A DNA stretch of 64,000 nucleotides from Paenibacillus sp. JQZ6Y-1 (GTDB lineage: Bacteria; Bacillota; Bacilli; Paenibacillales; Paenibacillaceae): contig NZ_JBFDUZ010000001.1 in NCBI RefSeq assembly GCF_040719145.1, positions 496,001-560,000 of the forward strand. Direction: 5' to 3'. Positions 34,171 through 43,314 of the stretch are shown piece after piece; the first letter of the stretch is position 1; each line of letters starts with the position of its first letter. Position numbers and translations under genes: made by a program. Below the pieces are notes generated by a model that was not told where the DNA came from, made no database searches, and was given only the letters and a program-made list of their open reading frames with translations.

Positions 34171-34986
34171 ATGAACGGACGCATAGTGGATCGACTAACG
34201 TTTTTGGGCACCGGAGATGCGATGGGAGTTCCCAGAGTGTACTGCGATTGCCAAGTATGTGAAGAAGCGAGGAGCGGCGGTAGCAACCGTAGACTGCGTT
34301 CATCGGTATTGATTGAAAGTATGGAAGGCGACTTCCTGATCGACTGCGGTCCTGACTGGCGTTTGCAAATGGAAATGATCAATCGGCGCGCAGATATTGC
34401 TAGTATTGTGATTACACATGCGCATTTTGACCATATTGCCGGTTTGCCGGAATGGGCGGATGCTTGTCGCTGGCAAAAGATCAAAGGACGGGTATTTGCA
34501 CCACAGGAGGTGCTGGACCTAATTCAGCGTCAGTATCCGTGGATCGTCAATCATCTAGAACTGATTGCAAACGATGAAGGCATGACATTAAGCGGCTGGA
34601 AGATCCAACCGTGGAAAGTCCATCATGGCCACAATGGTTATTCCTATGCCTATCGTTTGGAGAAACATGATTTTAGCTGGGTCTATTGCCCAGATGCCAT
34701 CGGCATGACCGAGGAACAGAAGCGTCCGCTGGACCGACTGGATCTGCTGGTGCTGGGAACAAGCTATGTGCATGAGGAAGCATTGTACGAATCGCGTTCT
34801 GTCTATGATATGAAGGAAGCGGAAGCATTGATTGATGAAGTGGCACCGATTCAAACGATCTTTACACATATGTCACATGGAGTAGATGTACGCCAATCCT
34901 TTGAATTACCAGTCGGAACCACTACCGCTCGTACAGGTATGACGACGGATCTGGGGAATTATACGGCATTGCTGTCAGATGATTAA
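34171..34986 (+). CDS. MBL-fold metallohydrolase, PhnP-like phosphodiesterase
   Basis: A 271-residue metallo-beta-lactamase-fold protein. FLGTGDAMGVPRVYCDCQVC (~11-30) contains the extra Cys cluster typical of PhnP-like enzymes. DCGPDW (~58-63), the metal motif THAHFDHIAGLPEW (~80-93), HHGHN (~151-155), WVYCPDAIGM and the C-terminal FTHMSHG (~231-237) complete the dinuclear site. PhnP relatives hydrolyse cyclic phosphodiesters, but no phn genes are nearby, so the substrate is open. AAGGAGAG precedes the ATG at 34171. It is a single gene between two terminators. Confidence 0.88.
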   Translation: MNGRIVDRLTFLGTGDAMGVPRVYCDCQVCEEARSGGSNRRLRSSVLIESMEGDFLIDCGPDWRLQMEMINRRADIASIVITHAHFDHIAGLPEWADACRWQKIKGRVFAPQEVLDLIQRQYPWIVNHLELIANDEGMTLSGWKIQPWKVHHGHNGYSYAYRLEKHDFSWVYCPDAIGMTEEQKRPLDRLDLLVLGTSYVHEEALYESRSVYDMKEAEALIDEVAPIQTIFTHMSHGVDVRQSFELPVGTTTARTGMTTDLGNYTALLSDD

Positions 34987-35051
34987 TCGTATACTTTGAT
35001 AGGCTGTCTACATGCTGTAAGATGACTTGTGAAACAAGAAGTGCGAAAAAC

Positions 35052-35092
35052 AGCGCAAAAGAAAGAAAAACGTCGTTTTTTGCTTTTGTGCT
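35052..35092 (+). terminator. Upstream hairpin of a terminator pair
   Basis: AGCGCAAAAG (35052-35061) pairs with CTTTTGTGCT (35083-35092) with one wobble, plus an inner AAAAACG/CGTTTTT stem. Confidence 0.55.
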
Positions 35093-35116
35093 CATAACAT
35101 GTATTGTTTAAAATGA

Positions 35117-35148
35117 GAAACCGGTATCGTTGGATACCGGTTTCTTTG
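35117..35148 (+). terminator. Terminator after the MBL-fold gene
   Basis: GAAACCGGTATC (35117-35128) pairs perfectly with GATACCGGTTTC (35133-35144) with a 4-base loop, followed by TTTGC. Confidence 0.8.
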
Positions 35149-35246
35149 CATTTTTCTGATCATTATTTATAGTAAAAGCGGAATTTATATGGATATACGG
35201 TAGGATTATGTAGTTTTACGTAGTCAGCTTTTAACATTAGAAAAAA

Positions 35247-35263
35247 TGTCATTATTCCTAACA
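35247..35263 (+). promoter_or_regulatory. GlnR/TnrA-type box upstream of glnQ
   Basis: TGTCATTATTCCTAACA fits the nitrogen-regulator consensus TGTNAN7TNACA at every fixed position. It lies 49 bases before the glnQ start codon, a position suited to control of the glutamine transporter by GlnR or TnrA in response to nitrogen supply. Confidence 0.65.
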
Positions 35264-35311
35264 ATACATGATTAAAAATGGATATTTGATACATACGAAA
35301 GGAGGAAAAGG

Positions 35312-36040
35312 ATGATAACCTTCCATGAAGTTAACAAGTATTATGGTGACTTTCAAGTTTTGACTGGTATTAATCTGCATGTAGAATCGGGCGAGGTCGT
35401 TGTAGTATTGGGTCCTTCTGGTTCCGGTAAAAGTACGATGCTGCGCTGTATCAACCGTTTGGAAGAAACGAGCAGCGGACAGCTGACCGTCAACGGTGTT
35501 CGAGTCGATGAGCGCAAAACCGATCTGAACAAATTACGCCGCAATATTGGTATGGTATTCCAACACTTTAACCTGTACCCGCACAAAAAGGTGATCGACA
35601 ACATCACGCTGGCTCCTATCAAGGCACTCGGCGTATCCAAATCCGAAGCCCACGATACAGCCATGCACTACCTGGAAAAAGTCGGCATCGCTGACAAGGC
35701 ACAATCCTATCCTTCCCAACTGTCTGGTGGTCAACAGCAGCGCGTCGCCATCGCCCGTGGCTTGGCAATGAAGCCGCAAATTATGCTGTTCGATGAACCA
35801 ACCTCCGCTCTTGACCCTGAAATGGTCGGCGAAGTGCTGGACGTTATGAAAAACCTCGCTCGTGAAGGTATGACGATGGTTGTCGTTACTCACGAAATGG
35901 GCTTCGCCCGCGAAGTTGCCGACCGCGTCGTATTCATGGATCAGGGGAAAATTATCGAAGAAGCACCACCCGAGCAATTTTTCTCCGCCCCAGCCGAAGA
36001 ACGCGCCCAACTGTTCCTAAGCCGCTTGTTAAACCATTAA
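35312..36040 (+). CDS. glnQ: Glutamine ABC transporter ATPase GlnQ
   Basis: A 242-residue polar-amino-acid ABC ATPase. Walker [10 protein letters not shown] is at residues ~34-42, the Q-loop [12 protein letters not shown] at ~83-94, the signature [16 protein letters not shown] at ~136-151, Walker [15 protein letters not shown] at ~157-170, and the switch [16 protein letters not shown] follows. Length and motifs are standard for the GlnQ family. AAAGGAGG precedes the ATG. It heads a glnQ-glnH-glnM-glnP group as in B. subtilis, and a GlnR/TnrA-type box lies upstream. The 374-base gap to glnH is unusually long for this operon. Confidence 0.93.
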   Translation: MITFHEVNKYYGDFQVLTGINLHVESGEVVVVLGPSGSGKSTMLRCINRLEETSSGQLTVNGVRVDERKTDLNKLRRNIGMVFQHFNLYPHKKVIDNITLAPIKALGVSKSEAHDTAMHYLEKVGIADKAQSYPSQLSGGQQQRVAIARGLAMKPQIMLFDEPTSALDPEMVGEVLDVMKNLAREGMTMVVVTHEMGFAREVADRVVFMDQGKIIEEAPPEQFFSAPAEERAQLFLSRLLNH

Positions 36041-36414
36041 TTTCAAAACGCATAATACTAGTTATCTACTGATCCCGTTCACTGCAATCTTTATTCATAC
36101 CTGACAGACAATTGCAATGAAAGTTCGCGGATAACTATTCAATGAGCGATATGCTTATTGTTCTCTAACCTATTCAACACACTTAACATCCAACATACGA
36201 TTCAAATCTAAATTCAAACCGAAACCTAACGGTTACACCACCCAGAGTGGCAGTTACATAAAATCTCTCCAACTGCTCCACTCCCAACAATGTACGTTTC
36301 GGAAGGATGGACTTGGCAGCACGAAACGACAATCCTTTTCCAAAGCGGACCCTGCCAGAACACCCTAATCCGCAAACGTACAAACCAAAAACAACTATTA
36401 AGGAGACCAATTCC
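36041..36414. other. 374-base gap between glnQ and glnH
   Basis: No gene and no clear terminator or promoter is visible. An open frame runs into glnH from 36307 but lacks a ribosome binding site. The gap may carry a second promoter for glnH. Confidence 0.35.
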
Positions 36415-37260
36415 ATGAACAAAAAAAGATTCTCTTTTCTGTTAATCTGTATGATCTCCCTCGTTACAATCCTTGGCGCTTGCAGCACAACTACAGCACC
36501 ATCTGCCAGTACAGGAACGGACGGCAGTGCACAAAGTGCGAGTTCCCAGCTGGACCAAATCAAGCAGCGTGATAAGCTGATTGTCGGCGTGAAATATGAT
36601 ACGAAGCTGTTCGGTCTGAAAGATCCAGCATCCGGTAATGTTGAAGGCTTTGACGTCGACATGGCACATGCTCTGGCGAAAAGCATCCTTGGTGACGAAA
36701 GCAAAGTAGAGCTGAAAGAAGTAACATCCAAAACGCGTATCCCGATGCTGAACAACGGCGATGTGGATATGGTAATCGCGACGATGACGATCACAGACGA
36801 GCGTAAAAAAGAAGTCGATTTCTCTGATGTGTACTTCCAAGCTGGTCAATCTCTGCTCGTGAAAAAAGGTAGCCCGATTACAGGCATTCAGGATGTAACA
36901 GCGGATACAACAATTTTGGCAGCAAAAGGCGCAACATCGATCAAAAACATCGAAGCCAAAGTACCAGGCGTGAAAGTACTCGAATATGATAACTATCAAG
37001 ATGCGTTTAACGCATTGAAAGCAGGTCAAGGCGATGCGCTGACTACGGACGATGCTATTCTGTACGGTATGGCTGCACAGGACCCGAACTATGAAGTAGT
37101 GGGTGAGCCATTTACAGATGAGCCATACGGTATCGCTGTGAAAAAAGGTCAAACTGCACTCGTTGAAGCAATCAACAAAGGTCTGACTGATATGAAAGCA
37201 GACGGTTCTTACAACGAAACATACAAAAAATGGATTGGTAAAGAGCCTGCTAGCAATTAA
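36415..37260 (+). CDS. glnH: Glutamine-binding lipoprotein GlnH
   Basis: A 281-residue extracellular substrate-binding protein. The lipobox TILGAC is at residues ~18-23 (Cys23). The mature type 3 solute-binding fold shows IVGVKYDTKLFGLKDPASGNVEGFDVDMAHALAK, the ligand-binding MLNNGDVDMVIATMTITDERKKEVDFSDVYF, and a C-terminal YNETYKKWIGK. It binds glutamine (or a related polar amino acid) for the GlnM/GlnP pore. AAGGAG lies 9 bases before the ATG at 36415. A stem-loop just downstream (37327-37353) may reduce expression of the permease genes relative to this protein. Confidence 0.92.
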   Translation: MNKKRFSFLLICMISLVTILGACSTTTAPSASTGTDGSAQSASSQLDQIKQRDKLIVGVKYDTKLFGLKDPASGNVEGFDVDMAHALAKSILGDESKVELKEVTSKTRIPMLNNGDVDMVIATMTITDERKKEVDFSDVYFQAGQSLLVKKGSPITGIQDVTADTTILAAKGATSIKNIEAKVPGVKVLEYDNYQDAFNALKAGQGDALTTDDAILYGMAAQDPNYEVVGEPFTDEPYGIAVKKGQTALVEAINKGLTDMKADGSYNETYKKWIGKEPASN

Positions 37261-37326
37261 TGCAGTGCTTTGAAGGACTGACTTGTTGCATATGAAGTAC
37301 ACGTTTTGAACGATCATAGATATAGA

Positions 37327-37353
37327 GGGTGGGCTGCCACGCCCATCCTTTTT
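37327..37353 (+). terminator. Partial terminator/attenuator between glnH and glnM
   Basis: GGGTGGGC (37327-37334) pairs with GCCCATCC (37341-37348), followed by five T. In an operon this usually lowers permease output relative to the binding protein. Confidence 0.7.
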
Positions 37354-37374
37354 ACTTCAAAGGAGGGATAAAGG

Positions 37375-38028
37375 ATGATCGATTTCTCGATCCTGACGGA
37401 TTATTTTCCCTATTATATGGAGGGCTTTCTGAATACGATTAAGGCGAGTGTAATTGCATTGATTGCCAGCTTTGTACTCGGAACCATTCTGGCGATATTC
37501 CGCATTACTGGTATTAAGCCCTTGCAGTGGATCGGAACAGCGTATGTGGAATTTGTGCGCAATATTCCGCTGCTCATTATTGTATTCTTTTTCTGGTATG
37601 CACTGCCTACGTTTGGTATGCGACTGGATGGATTTCAGGCAGGTACGGTCGGTTTATCCGTCTATACCGCTGCTTTTATCGCAGAAGCGATTCGTGCGGG
37701 TATTCAATCCGTGCCCAAAGGTCAGATGGAGGCAGCACGTTCGTCAGGTATGAGCTATGTACAGACGATGATCCATGTTATTTTGCCACAGGCGATCAAG
37801 CTAGTGATTCCGCCACTGAGCAATCAATTTATCAATCTGATCAAAAACTCGTCCGTGCTGACCGTCGTAGCTGGGTTGGATCTGATGTACTTTGCCGACA
37901 AAGTAAACGGTGATTCGTATGCGACGGTAAGTGCATATATTTTTGCGGGTATGTTTTATCTGATTTTGACGCTGCCAATGAGCTACGGTTCCTACATGCT
38001 GGAGCGCAAACTGGCGAAAAGCTCATAA
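37375..38028 (+). CDS. glnM: Glutamine ABC transporter permease GlnM
   Basis: A 217-residue HisM-type permease. It has five or so membrane helices and the EAA-like coupling segment GQMEAARSSGMSYVQTMIHVILPQA (~119-143). EFVRNIPLLIIVFFFWYALP (~60-79) is the conserved N-terminal region of polar amino acid permeases. GGAGGGA precedes the ATG. It pairs with GlnP (38168-38833), which is ~35-40% alike by eye in the coupling region. It sits in the cell membrane with GlnQ on its inner face. Confidence 0.9.
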   Translation: MIDFSILTDYFPYYMEGFLNTIKASVIALIASFVLGTILAIFRITGIKPLQWIGTAYVEFVRNIPLLIIVFFFWYALPTFGMRLDGFQAGTVGLSVYTAAFIAEAIRAGIQSVPKGQMEAARSSGMSYVQTMIHVILPQAIKLVIPPLSNQFINLIKNSSVLTVVAGLDLMYFADKVNGDSYATVSAYIFAGMFYLILTLPMSYGSYMLERKLAKSS

Positions 38029-38167
38029 CGCTTATAGCTTTTTTAAAGCTTAAAAGCTTAATCAAGCTCGTAAAGCTTCCTGTTGTATCCCGTTTTGCTT
38101 CTAGGTAGTGAGGCATTATGAGGAATACGGTCAATAAGGAAGAAGGCTGGAATGAAGGAGGGGTATC

Positions 38168-38833
38168 ATGGATTTTATAGGTGCATATTCATCCGACAAC
38201 CTGCGCTTTTTGATGGAAGGGTTGAAGATGACATTATACGTCGCTTTCTGGGCGATACTATTAAGCTTTGTAATCGGCTGTATTATCGGCGTGATTCGCT
38301 ATATGAAAATTCCAGTGCTGTCGCAGGTACTTGCAGTAATCGTGGAAGTGCTGCGTAATCTGCCGCTGTTGCTGATTATCTTTTTCGTACAATTCGCTGT
38401 ACCGCAGATTCCGATCTTCGGTTTACAGTTTAAGTTTTCGATTCCAGTCGGGGCAATTATTGCCTTAACGCTATTTGAAGCGGCGATGATCTCTGAGGTG
38501 GTACGTGCTGGTCTAAAGTCGATTCCCAAAGGGCAGATCGAAGCAGCACGCTCGTCGGGTCTTGGTTCGGTTCAAACATTATGGCATATCGTATTGCCGC
38601 AGGGCTTGCGTCGGATGGTGCCGCCGCTGGTGAGTCAATTCATTTCTCTGTTGAAAGATACATCGCTTGCGGTGATCGTAGCGTTGGCAGAGCTGATGCA
38701 CAATGCGCAGATTATTATTGGACAAAGCCCGAACTATTCCATTCCGATTTTATTGCTTGTCGCCATCATCTATTTTGTTGTAAATTATACATTGTCGATG
38801 ATCTCCAGACGATTGGAGACGAAAACAGCCTAA
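38168..38833 (+). CDS. glnP: Glutamine ABC transporter permease GlnP
   Basis: A 221-residue HisM-type permease, the second half of the glutamine pore. EVLRNLPLLLIIFFVQFAVP (~62-81) and the coupling motif GQIEAARSSGLGSVQTLWHIVLPQGL (~125-150) are diagnostic. GGAGGGG precedes the ATG. It is 139 bases downstream of glnM, and a terminator-like hairpin follows at 38853-38882, before the kinase gene. Confidence 0.9.
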   Translation: MDFIGAYSSDNLRFLMEGLKMTLYVAFWAILLSFVIGCIIGVIRYMKIPVLSQVLAVIVEVLRNLPLLLIIFFVQFAVPQIPIFGLQFKFSIPVGAIIALTLFEAAMISEVVRAGLKSIPKGQIEAARSSGLGSVQTLWHIVLPQGLRRMVPPLVSQFISLLKDTSLAVIVALAELMHNAQIIIGQSPNYSIPILLLVAIIYFVVNYTLSMISRRLETKTA

Positions 38834-38852
38834 CTTTTCACAATCCATGCGC

Positions 38853-38882
38853 AGCCGGTTTCCGGAAGGAGACCGGCTTTTG
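38853..38882 (+). terminator. Terminator after glnP
   Basis: AGCCGGTTTCC (38853-38863) pairs with GGAGACCGGCT (38868-38878) with one wobble, followed by TTTTGG. It separates transporter and regulator genes, possibly incompletely. Confidence 0.75.
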
Positions 38883-38936
38883 GTATATAAACAGACAGGT
38901 GTTTTTATGACGAAAACAGCATGAGAGGGAATTTTT

Positions 38937-40328
38937 ATGGTAACATATAAACAATTTCAAAAATCGGCAGAGACTATGCTGCCGGATATCGAGGTACGTC
39001 AATCCCGTTTTCGTCGCAAAGGGGCTGAGGGGCGAATGCCTGCTCTTTTCAGAAATGAGAAAATTCAGATGCTTGTTGTAGCTCTCGGAACCGCAGTGGC
39101 TGGTGAATTCAAAATCAATCCGGTACCCGGCGATCTGTTCCGCATCGGGTTGGGTGGCAGCGCATTTTTGTTGTTTTTGCTGCTGATGAATCGGCTGCCA
39201 TACATTCGCACGGGCTTGTACACAGCGGTAACGGTCATCGTATTCCGAGTTGTGCTGGATCATCTCTTTTTGCCTATAGCGCCGGGCTGGCTGGATAGTC
39301 TACGTGTTCATACATCAGGTGGTTTGTATTATCTGACGTTTTCGGTTGGTATGTATTTGATTCAAAATCAGCTGGAACGTATGAATCTGCTGCTGCTTGG
39401 TGTAGTAGCGACGTGTATTGATTTTAGTTCCAATACAGTAGAAATGATTTTGCGCTGGCTACTAAATGGGTCGGATATTTTCAATCCGGCAACATGGGGC
39501 TATATTGCGCTGGTGGCGGGCTTGCGTGGATTTTTCGTAACCGGCTTGTACAGCAGTATCGCGGTCAGCCAGATCAGAGCCTTATCGGTGGAGCAGAACA
39601 AACGGATGGAACAGATGTTATCGGTAAACTCTGGGCTATATGGCGAGGTCTTTTATCTACGCAAATCGATGGATACGATTGAGCGCGTCACGAGCAGCAG
39701 CTATCGGCTGTATACCGATCTGAAAAAGGCAGAACTGAAGGAATTCAGTCAACGCCAGCTCGCTATTACCCAGGAAATACATGAAGTAAAAAAGGATTCG
39801 CAGCGCGTTGCTGCGGGGCTGCTCAAGCTGTTTGATCAGGATGCGCAGACGCTGCTGGCGATGTCAGAAATTCTTGATTATGCGATTCGCGGCAATCGCA
39901 AATACGCGTCCATGATGAAAAAGCAAATTGTCATCAGCGCGCATCTGGAGCAGGATTTTATGACTGCGGACTATATTCCATTGCTCACCTTGCTTAACAA
40001 TCTGCTGGCAAATGCCATCGAGGCATTGGATCATTCCGGTGCAATTGAATTGCGGATTGAGCAGGAGGGCAAGTGGACTGTATTGCATGTATCCGATTCA
40101 GGCAAAGGCATTCCAGAGAAAAATCGGGAAACGATCTTTGAACCGGGGTTTACAACCAAATTTGGCGAGGGCGGCAGTGCAGCAACAGGGATCGGGCTAT
40201 CGCATGTGCATGATATCGTGATCTCATTGGGTGGCAGTATTGAGCTGCAATCCGGTAGGCAGCATGATCATTGGAATACTGTATTCGTAGTCAAGCTACC
40301 AACGGAAGCATTGAAAAAGGGGGAATAG
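38937..40328 (+). CDS. glnK: GlnK-like glutamine-sensing histidine kinase
   Basis: A 463-residue membrane sensor kinase. Residues ~42-220 hold about six hydrophobic segments without a large extracellular domain. The phospho-acceptor region contains AITQEIHEVKKDSQRVA (~279-295, His284). The ATPase domain shows LLTLLNNLLANAIEALDHSG (N box), HVSDSGKGIPEKNRETIFEPGFTTK (G1/F boxes) and TGIGLSHVHDIVISLGG (G2). This short-H-box design matches B. subtilis GlnK (YcbA), which controls glutamine use genes. The next gene, one base later, is a YcbB-type regulator. Position after glnQHMP supports a glutamine role. Confidence 0.85.
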   Translation: MVTYKQFQKSAETMLPDIEVRQSRFRRKGAEGRMPALFRNEKIQMLVVALGTAVAGEFKINPVPGDLFRIGLGGSAFLLFLLLMNRLPYIRTGLYTAVTVIVFRVVLDHLFLPIAPGWLDSLRVHTSGGLYYLTFSVGMYLIQNQLERMNLLLLGVVATCIDFSSNTVEMILRWLLNGSDIFNPATWGYIALVAGLRGFFVTGLYSSIAVSQIRALSVEQNKRMEQMLSVNSGLYGEVFYLRKSMDTIERVTSSSYRLYTDLKKAELKEFSQRQLAITQEIHEVKKDSQRVAAGLLKLFDQDAQTLLAMSEILDYAIRGNRKYASMMKKQIVISAHLEQDFMTADYIPLLTLLNNLLANAIEALDHSGAIELRIEQEGKWTVLHVSDSGKGIPEKNRETIFEPGFTTKFGEGGSAATGIGLSHVHDIVISLGGSIELQSGRQHDHWNTVFVVKLPTEALKKGE

Positions 40329-40329
40329 T

Positions 40330-41247
40330 ATGGGTTTGACGTTTTGTATTGTGGATGATGATCCAGCAACACGCGCGATGCTGGAAAATATTATTTTGGA
40401 AAGTCAGCTGGGCGAAGTGACGGGGACTGCGCGCGGCGGTGAAGAGGGCATGCGTATCATTTTGGAAACGCAGCCGGATGTGGTGCTGATTGATTGGCTG
40501 ATGCCAGATCAGGATGGATTGGAGACGATTGTGCAGCTCAAGCGACAAGGCTTTGGCGGCAAATACGTCATGATCTCGCAGATTGAGAATCAGGAGATGG
40601 TCGGTGAGGCGTATCAGTCGGGCATTGAATTTTTCATTCGCAAGCCGATTAACCGCATTGAGGTAGAATCCGTGCTGTCACGCGTTAGTGAGCATTCGGA
40701 GATTCGACAGTATCTGAATGAACTCAAATCGTCGCTGTCCAAGCTGGATACTCTTAATTTGTTATCCGCTGATCGTCAAAGCGCTGTGCCGGTCAAGCCG
40801 CGCAGTGTAAACGAAGTGATTCGACCGATCTATATGAATCTGGGTATCGTCGGTGAGGCGGGCTGCAATGATATTACGGCGATTATGGAAATGCTGCTGC
40901 ATCGCGGACAGACTGGACCTTTTCCACCGCTCAAGCAATTGTACGAAGGCGTGGCAGCAGCCTACAAAGCAACGCCGCGTGAAGTGGACAAGGAAGCGAA
41001 AGCGATTGAACAGCGTATTCGTCGTACAGTAACGACAGCGCTCACGCATCTGGCTTCGATTGGACTGACTGATTACGGCAATCCCAAGTTTGAGCATTAT
41101 GCGCCGCTGTATTTTGACTTTGAAGATATTCGCGCTAAGATGAAAGAAATCGACGAAGAACGCGATGATGGCAAAAGCAAAGTCAGCATCAAAAAGTTTT
41201 TGCAGGTATTGTATCTAGAAGCGTTGGATCAGATGCAAAGCGTATAA
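40330..41247 (+). CDS. glnL: GlnL-like response regulator with YcbB DNA-binding domain
   Basis: A 305-residue two-domain regulator. The receiver domain (1-~120) has FCIVDDDPATRAML (Asp8-10 acidic pocket), VVLIDWLMPDQDGLE (~52-66, phospho-Asp ~56) and EFFIRKPINRIEV (Lys ~100). The C-terminal part (~150-305) includes SVNEVIRPIYMNLGIVGEAGCNDI and AIEQRIRRTVTTALTHLASIGL, the YcbB-domain pattern of B. subtilis GlnL. It starts one base after the kinase stop, so the pair is co-translated. It probably activates glutamine transport or glutaminase genes. A large hairpin terminator follows. Confidence 0.87.
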   Translation: MGLTFCIVDDDPATRAMLENIILESQLGEVTGTARGGEEGMRIILETQPDVVLIDWLMPDQDGLETIVQLKRQGFGGKYVMISQIENQEMVGEAYQSGIEFFIRKPINRIEVESVLSRVSEHSEIRQYLNELKSSLSKLDTLNLLSADRQSAVPVKPRSVNEVIRPIYMNLGIVGEAGCNDITAIMEMLLHRGQTGPFPPLKQLYEGVAAAYKATPREVDKEAKAIEQRIRRTVTTALTHLASIGLTDYGNPKFEHYAPLYFDFEDIRAKMKEIDEERDDGKSKVSIKKFLQVLYLEALDQMQSV

Positions 41248-41264
41248 AGAAATACGAAATAAAG

Positions 41265-41348
41265 AAGCACCTTGCGGTGAGTATAGGATTATCGAGTATC
41301 TATAGTAGATACGGATGATCCTATACTCTCTGGCAAGGTGCTTTTGGG
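41265..41348. terminator. Large branched terminator between glnL and the HAD gene
   Basis: AAGCACCTTGC (41265-41275) pairs with GCAAGGTGCTT (41333-41343). Inside it, GAGTATAGGAT and ATCCTATACTC form a second stem with a third small stem within. It ends in TTTT and lies between convergent genes. Confidence 0.8.
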
Positions 41349-41416
41349 TATTGGTGTTATTGGAAGATGAAGAGTGAACGCAAAAGCAAAAGTTCCAATG
41401 AAACGTGAAAGGATAC

Positions 41417-42220
41417 TTAGGCTTCCGCGTTCAGGATGAATGTCTCAATCACTTGGGTAATGCCTTCTTCGTTGTTGCTAGCGGTAATATAGTCAGCAAT
41501 GTCTTTGAGTGGTTGGATCGCGTTGCCCATTGCCACACCGAGACCAGCAGCTTCCAGCATCTCGTGGTCATTCCATGAATCGCCGATTGCAATCGTTTCT
41601 TTCAGATCGCAACCGAAATGGTTGGCAAGAAACGTAAGAGCTGCGCCTTTGGTTCCTTCCTTGTGCATGATTTCCAAAAATTCCGGTTTGGATTTGGTAA
41701 TATGCACGCCGTCGCCCAGCAGCTCGCGTAGAATCGGTTGCAGCTCATCCAGAAATGCAGGATCGTCGATGATCAGCATTTTCGGGGTTGGCATTTCCAT
41801 CAGCTTGGCAAAATCCGGCTCTACATAGTATTGCGTACGGTTCAGCGTTGTATAATCGATCAAATGCTGGTTCAGTTCACGTGCATACAGCTTGTCGTCG
41901 ATATACGTTTGCAGATGCAGATTATGCTCAATGCAGTAGTCATACAGCTTGCGCGCTGCTTCAACTGGTACATAACGCTCATACAGTACTTGCTCATCCA
42001 GCAGATTTTTAACTAGCGCGCCTTGATACGTAATGATCGGCACATTCAGACCCGTTTGACGAGCGATGGCTTGTGCAGAAGCGTAAGCGCGACCGGTTGC
42101 CAGTGTAACCACTGTACCTTTGGCTACTGCTTGCTCCAGTGCTTGCTGGGTTGTAGGAGTCACTTCTTTGTCATCATTGATCAAGGTGTCGTCGATATCA
42201 ATTGCAATCAGTTTATACAT
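41417..42220 (-). CDS. Cof-type HAD-family sugar phosphatase
   Basis: A 267-residue HAD hydrolase of subfamily IIB. IAIDIDDTLINDD (residues 5-17) carries the nucleophile Asp8 and acid Asp10, VTLATGRA (~37-44) is motif II, KGAALTFLANHF (~193-204, Lys) is motif III and IAIGDSWNDHEMLEAAGLGVAMGNA (~210-234) is motif IV. The C2 cap lies between. Relatives such as YkrA or YidA dephosphorylate sugar phosphates or FMN; the substrate here is not predictable. GAGGAGAG precedes the ATG. It is a single gene, 92 bases upstream of (in reading order, after) the lipoate ligase. Confidence 0.92.
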   Translation of the reverse strand: MYKLIAIDIDDTLINDDKEVTPTTQQALEQAVAKGTVVTLATGRAYASAQAIARQTGLNVPIITYQGALVKNLLDEQVLYERYVPVEAARKLYDYCIEHNLHLQTYIDDKLYARELNQHLIDYTTLNRTQYYVEPDFAKLMEMPTPKMLIIDDPAFLDELQPILRELLGDGVHITKSKPEFLEIMHKEGTKGAALTFLANHFGCDLKETIAIGDSWNDHEMLEAAGLGVAMGNAIQPLKDIADYITASNNEEGITQVIETFILNAEA

Positions 42221-42312
42221 ATAGTTTCTCTCCTCTATATTCGGTTATCCCTGTAAAGGGCACCGATGATCTCTATACCTATAGTAATAGTATCCAATTC
42301 AGCGCGCTGTAA

Positions 42313-43314
42313 TCAATCTTCCAGCAGAACCAGTCCAACAAAGTCATCCAGCTCGATATTGCCAAAATAATGCTTGATGTCCACGCCGCTCATCGCTTCA
42401 CGTACGCTGATCTCCTCGTAGCGTTTGCCGCGCAGACGGTTTTCAATATCTGCCACATCGCCGATACCGAAGAAGTCGCCGTAGATTTTGATTTCCTCAA
42501 TCAGACCGTCTTTGAGATCCATACGAATATCAATAATACCAACTGGGAATTTGCGTGTATGCTTGATATTCGATGCTGGAGATTGACCGTAATTCCAATC
42601 CCAGTTGCGATAGCGCTCGGCGGAGATTTCGTGGATTTTGCTCCAGTCTTCTTCAGTGAGTACATATTGCGGGACCTCGGAAGGCTCTACGCCGAAAATA
42701 TGACGCAGAATCTCTGCACGGAATTCCTGCATGCTGAGCGGTTCTTTGAGGAATTCAGAAATGTTGGCAACGCGGCTGCGTACCGACTTGGTGCTCTTGG
42801 ATTTGAATTTCTCTGGGTTCACCTTGAGTGCAGATTGTACATTGTCCAGCTCGGAGTCGACCATCAGCGTGCCATGACTGAACATGCGACCACGAGTGGA
42901 GAACTGAGCGTTGCCGGAAATTTTACGTTCACCAATCTGTAGATCATTGCGACCGGACAATTCGGCATCGACGCCAAGCTGCTGAAGTGCTTCAACAACA
43001 GGCTGGGTGAATTTGCGGAAATTGTGGAACGATTGACCGTCGTCCTTAGTCAGGAAGCTAAAATTCAGATTGCCGTGATCGTGATATACCGCACCGCCGC
43101 CAGACAGACGACGTACGACATGAATATGGTTGGCTTTTACATATTCACTATTAATCTCTTCAATCGTATTCTGATGCTTGCCGATAATGATGGACGGCTC
43201 ATTAATATAAAACAGCAGATAGCTGTCATCCATCGGCAAATGCTTGAGCACAAATTCTTCAATCGCTAGATTGATGGTTGGGTCGTTAATACCCTGATTA
43301 TCGATAAAGAGCAT
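42313..43314 (-). CDS. lplJ: Lipoate-protein ligase A (LplJ type)
   Basis: A 333-residue enzyme that activates free lipoate with ATP and attaches it to lipoyl domains of 2-oxoacid dehydrogenases or GcvH. RRLSGGGAVYHDHGNLNFSFL (~68-88) is the lipoyl-AMP binding loop, GRNDLQIGERKISGNAQ (~121-137) carries the catalytic Lys, and HGTLMVDSELDNV follows. A ~90-residue C-terminal accessory domain (from ~240) is present, as in LplJ. GGAGGAA precedes the ATG. It reads in the same direction as the HAD gene but ~92 bases apart. Confidence 0.94.
   Translation of the reverse strand: MLFIDNQGINDPTINLAIEEFVLKHLPMDDSYLLFYINEPSIIIGKHQNTIEEINSEYVKANHIHVVRRLSGGGAVYHDHGNLNFSFLTKDDGQSFHNFRKFTQPVVEALQQLGVDAELSGRNDLQIGERKISGNAQFSTRGRMFSHGTLMVDSELDNVQSALKVNPEKFKSKSTKSVRSRVANISEFLKEPLSMQEFRAEILRHIFGVEPSEVPQYVLTEEDWSKIHEISAERYRNWDWNYGQSPASNIKHTRKFPVGIIDIRMDLKDGLIEEIKIYGDFFGIGDVADIENRLRGKRYEEISVREAMSGVDIKHYFGNIELDDFVGLVLLED

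Larger units (their letters stand above)
34987..35311. other. Intergenic region with two terminators and the glnQ control region
   Basis: It contains hairpins at 35052-35092 and 35117-35147 and a GlnR/TnrA-type box at 35247-35263. No gene is visible. Confidence 0.6.
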
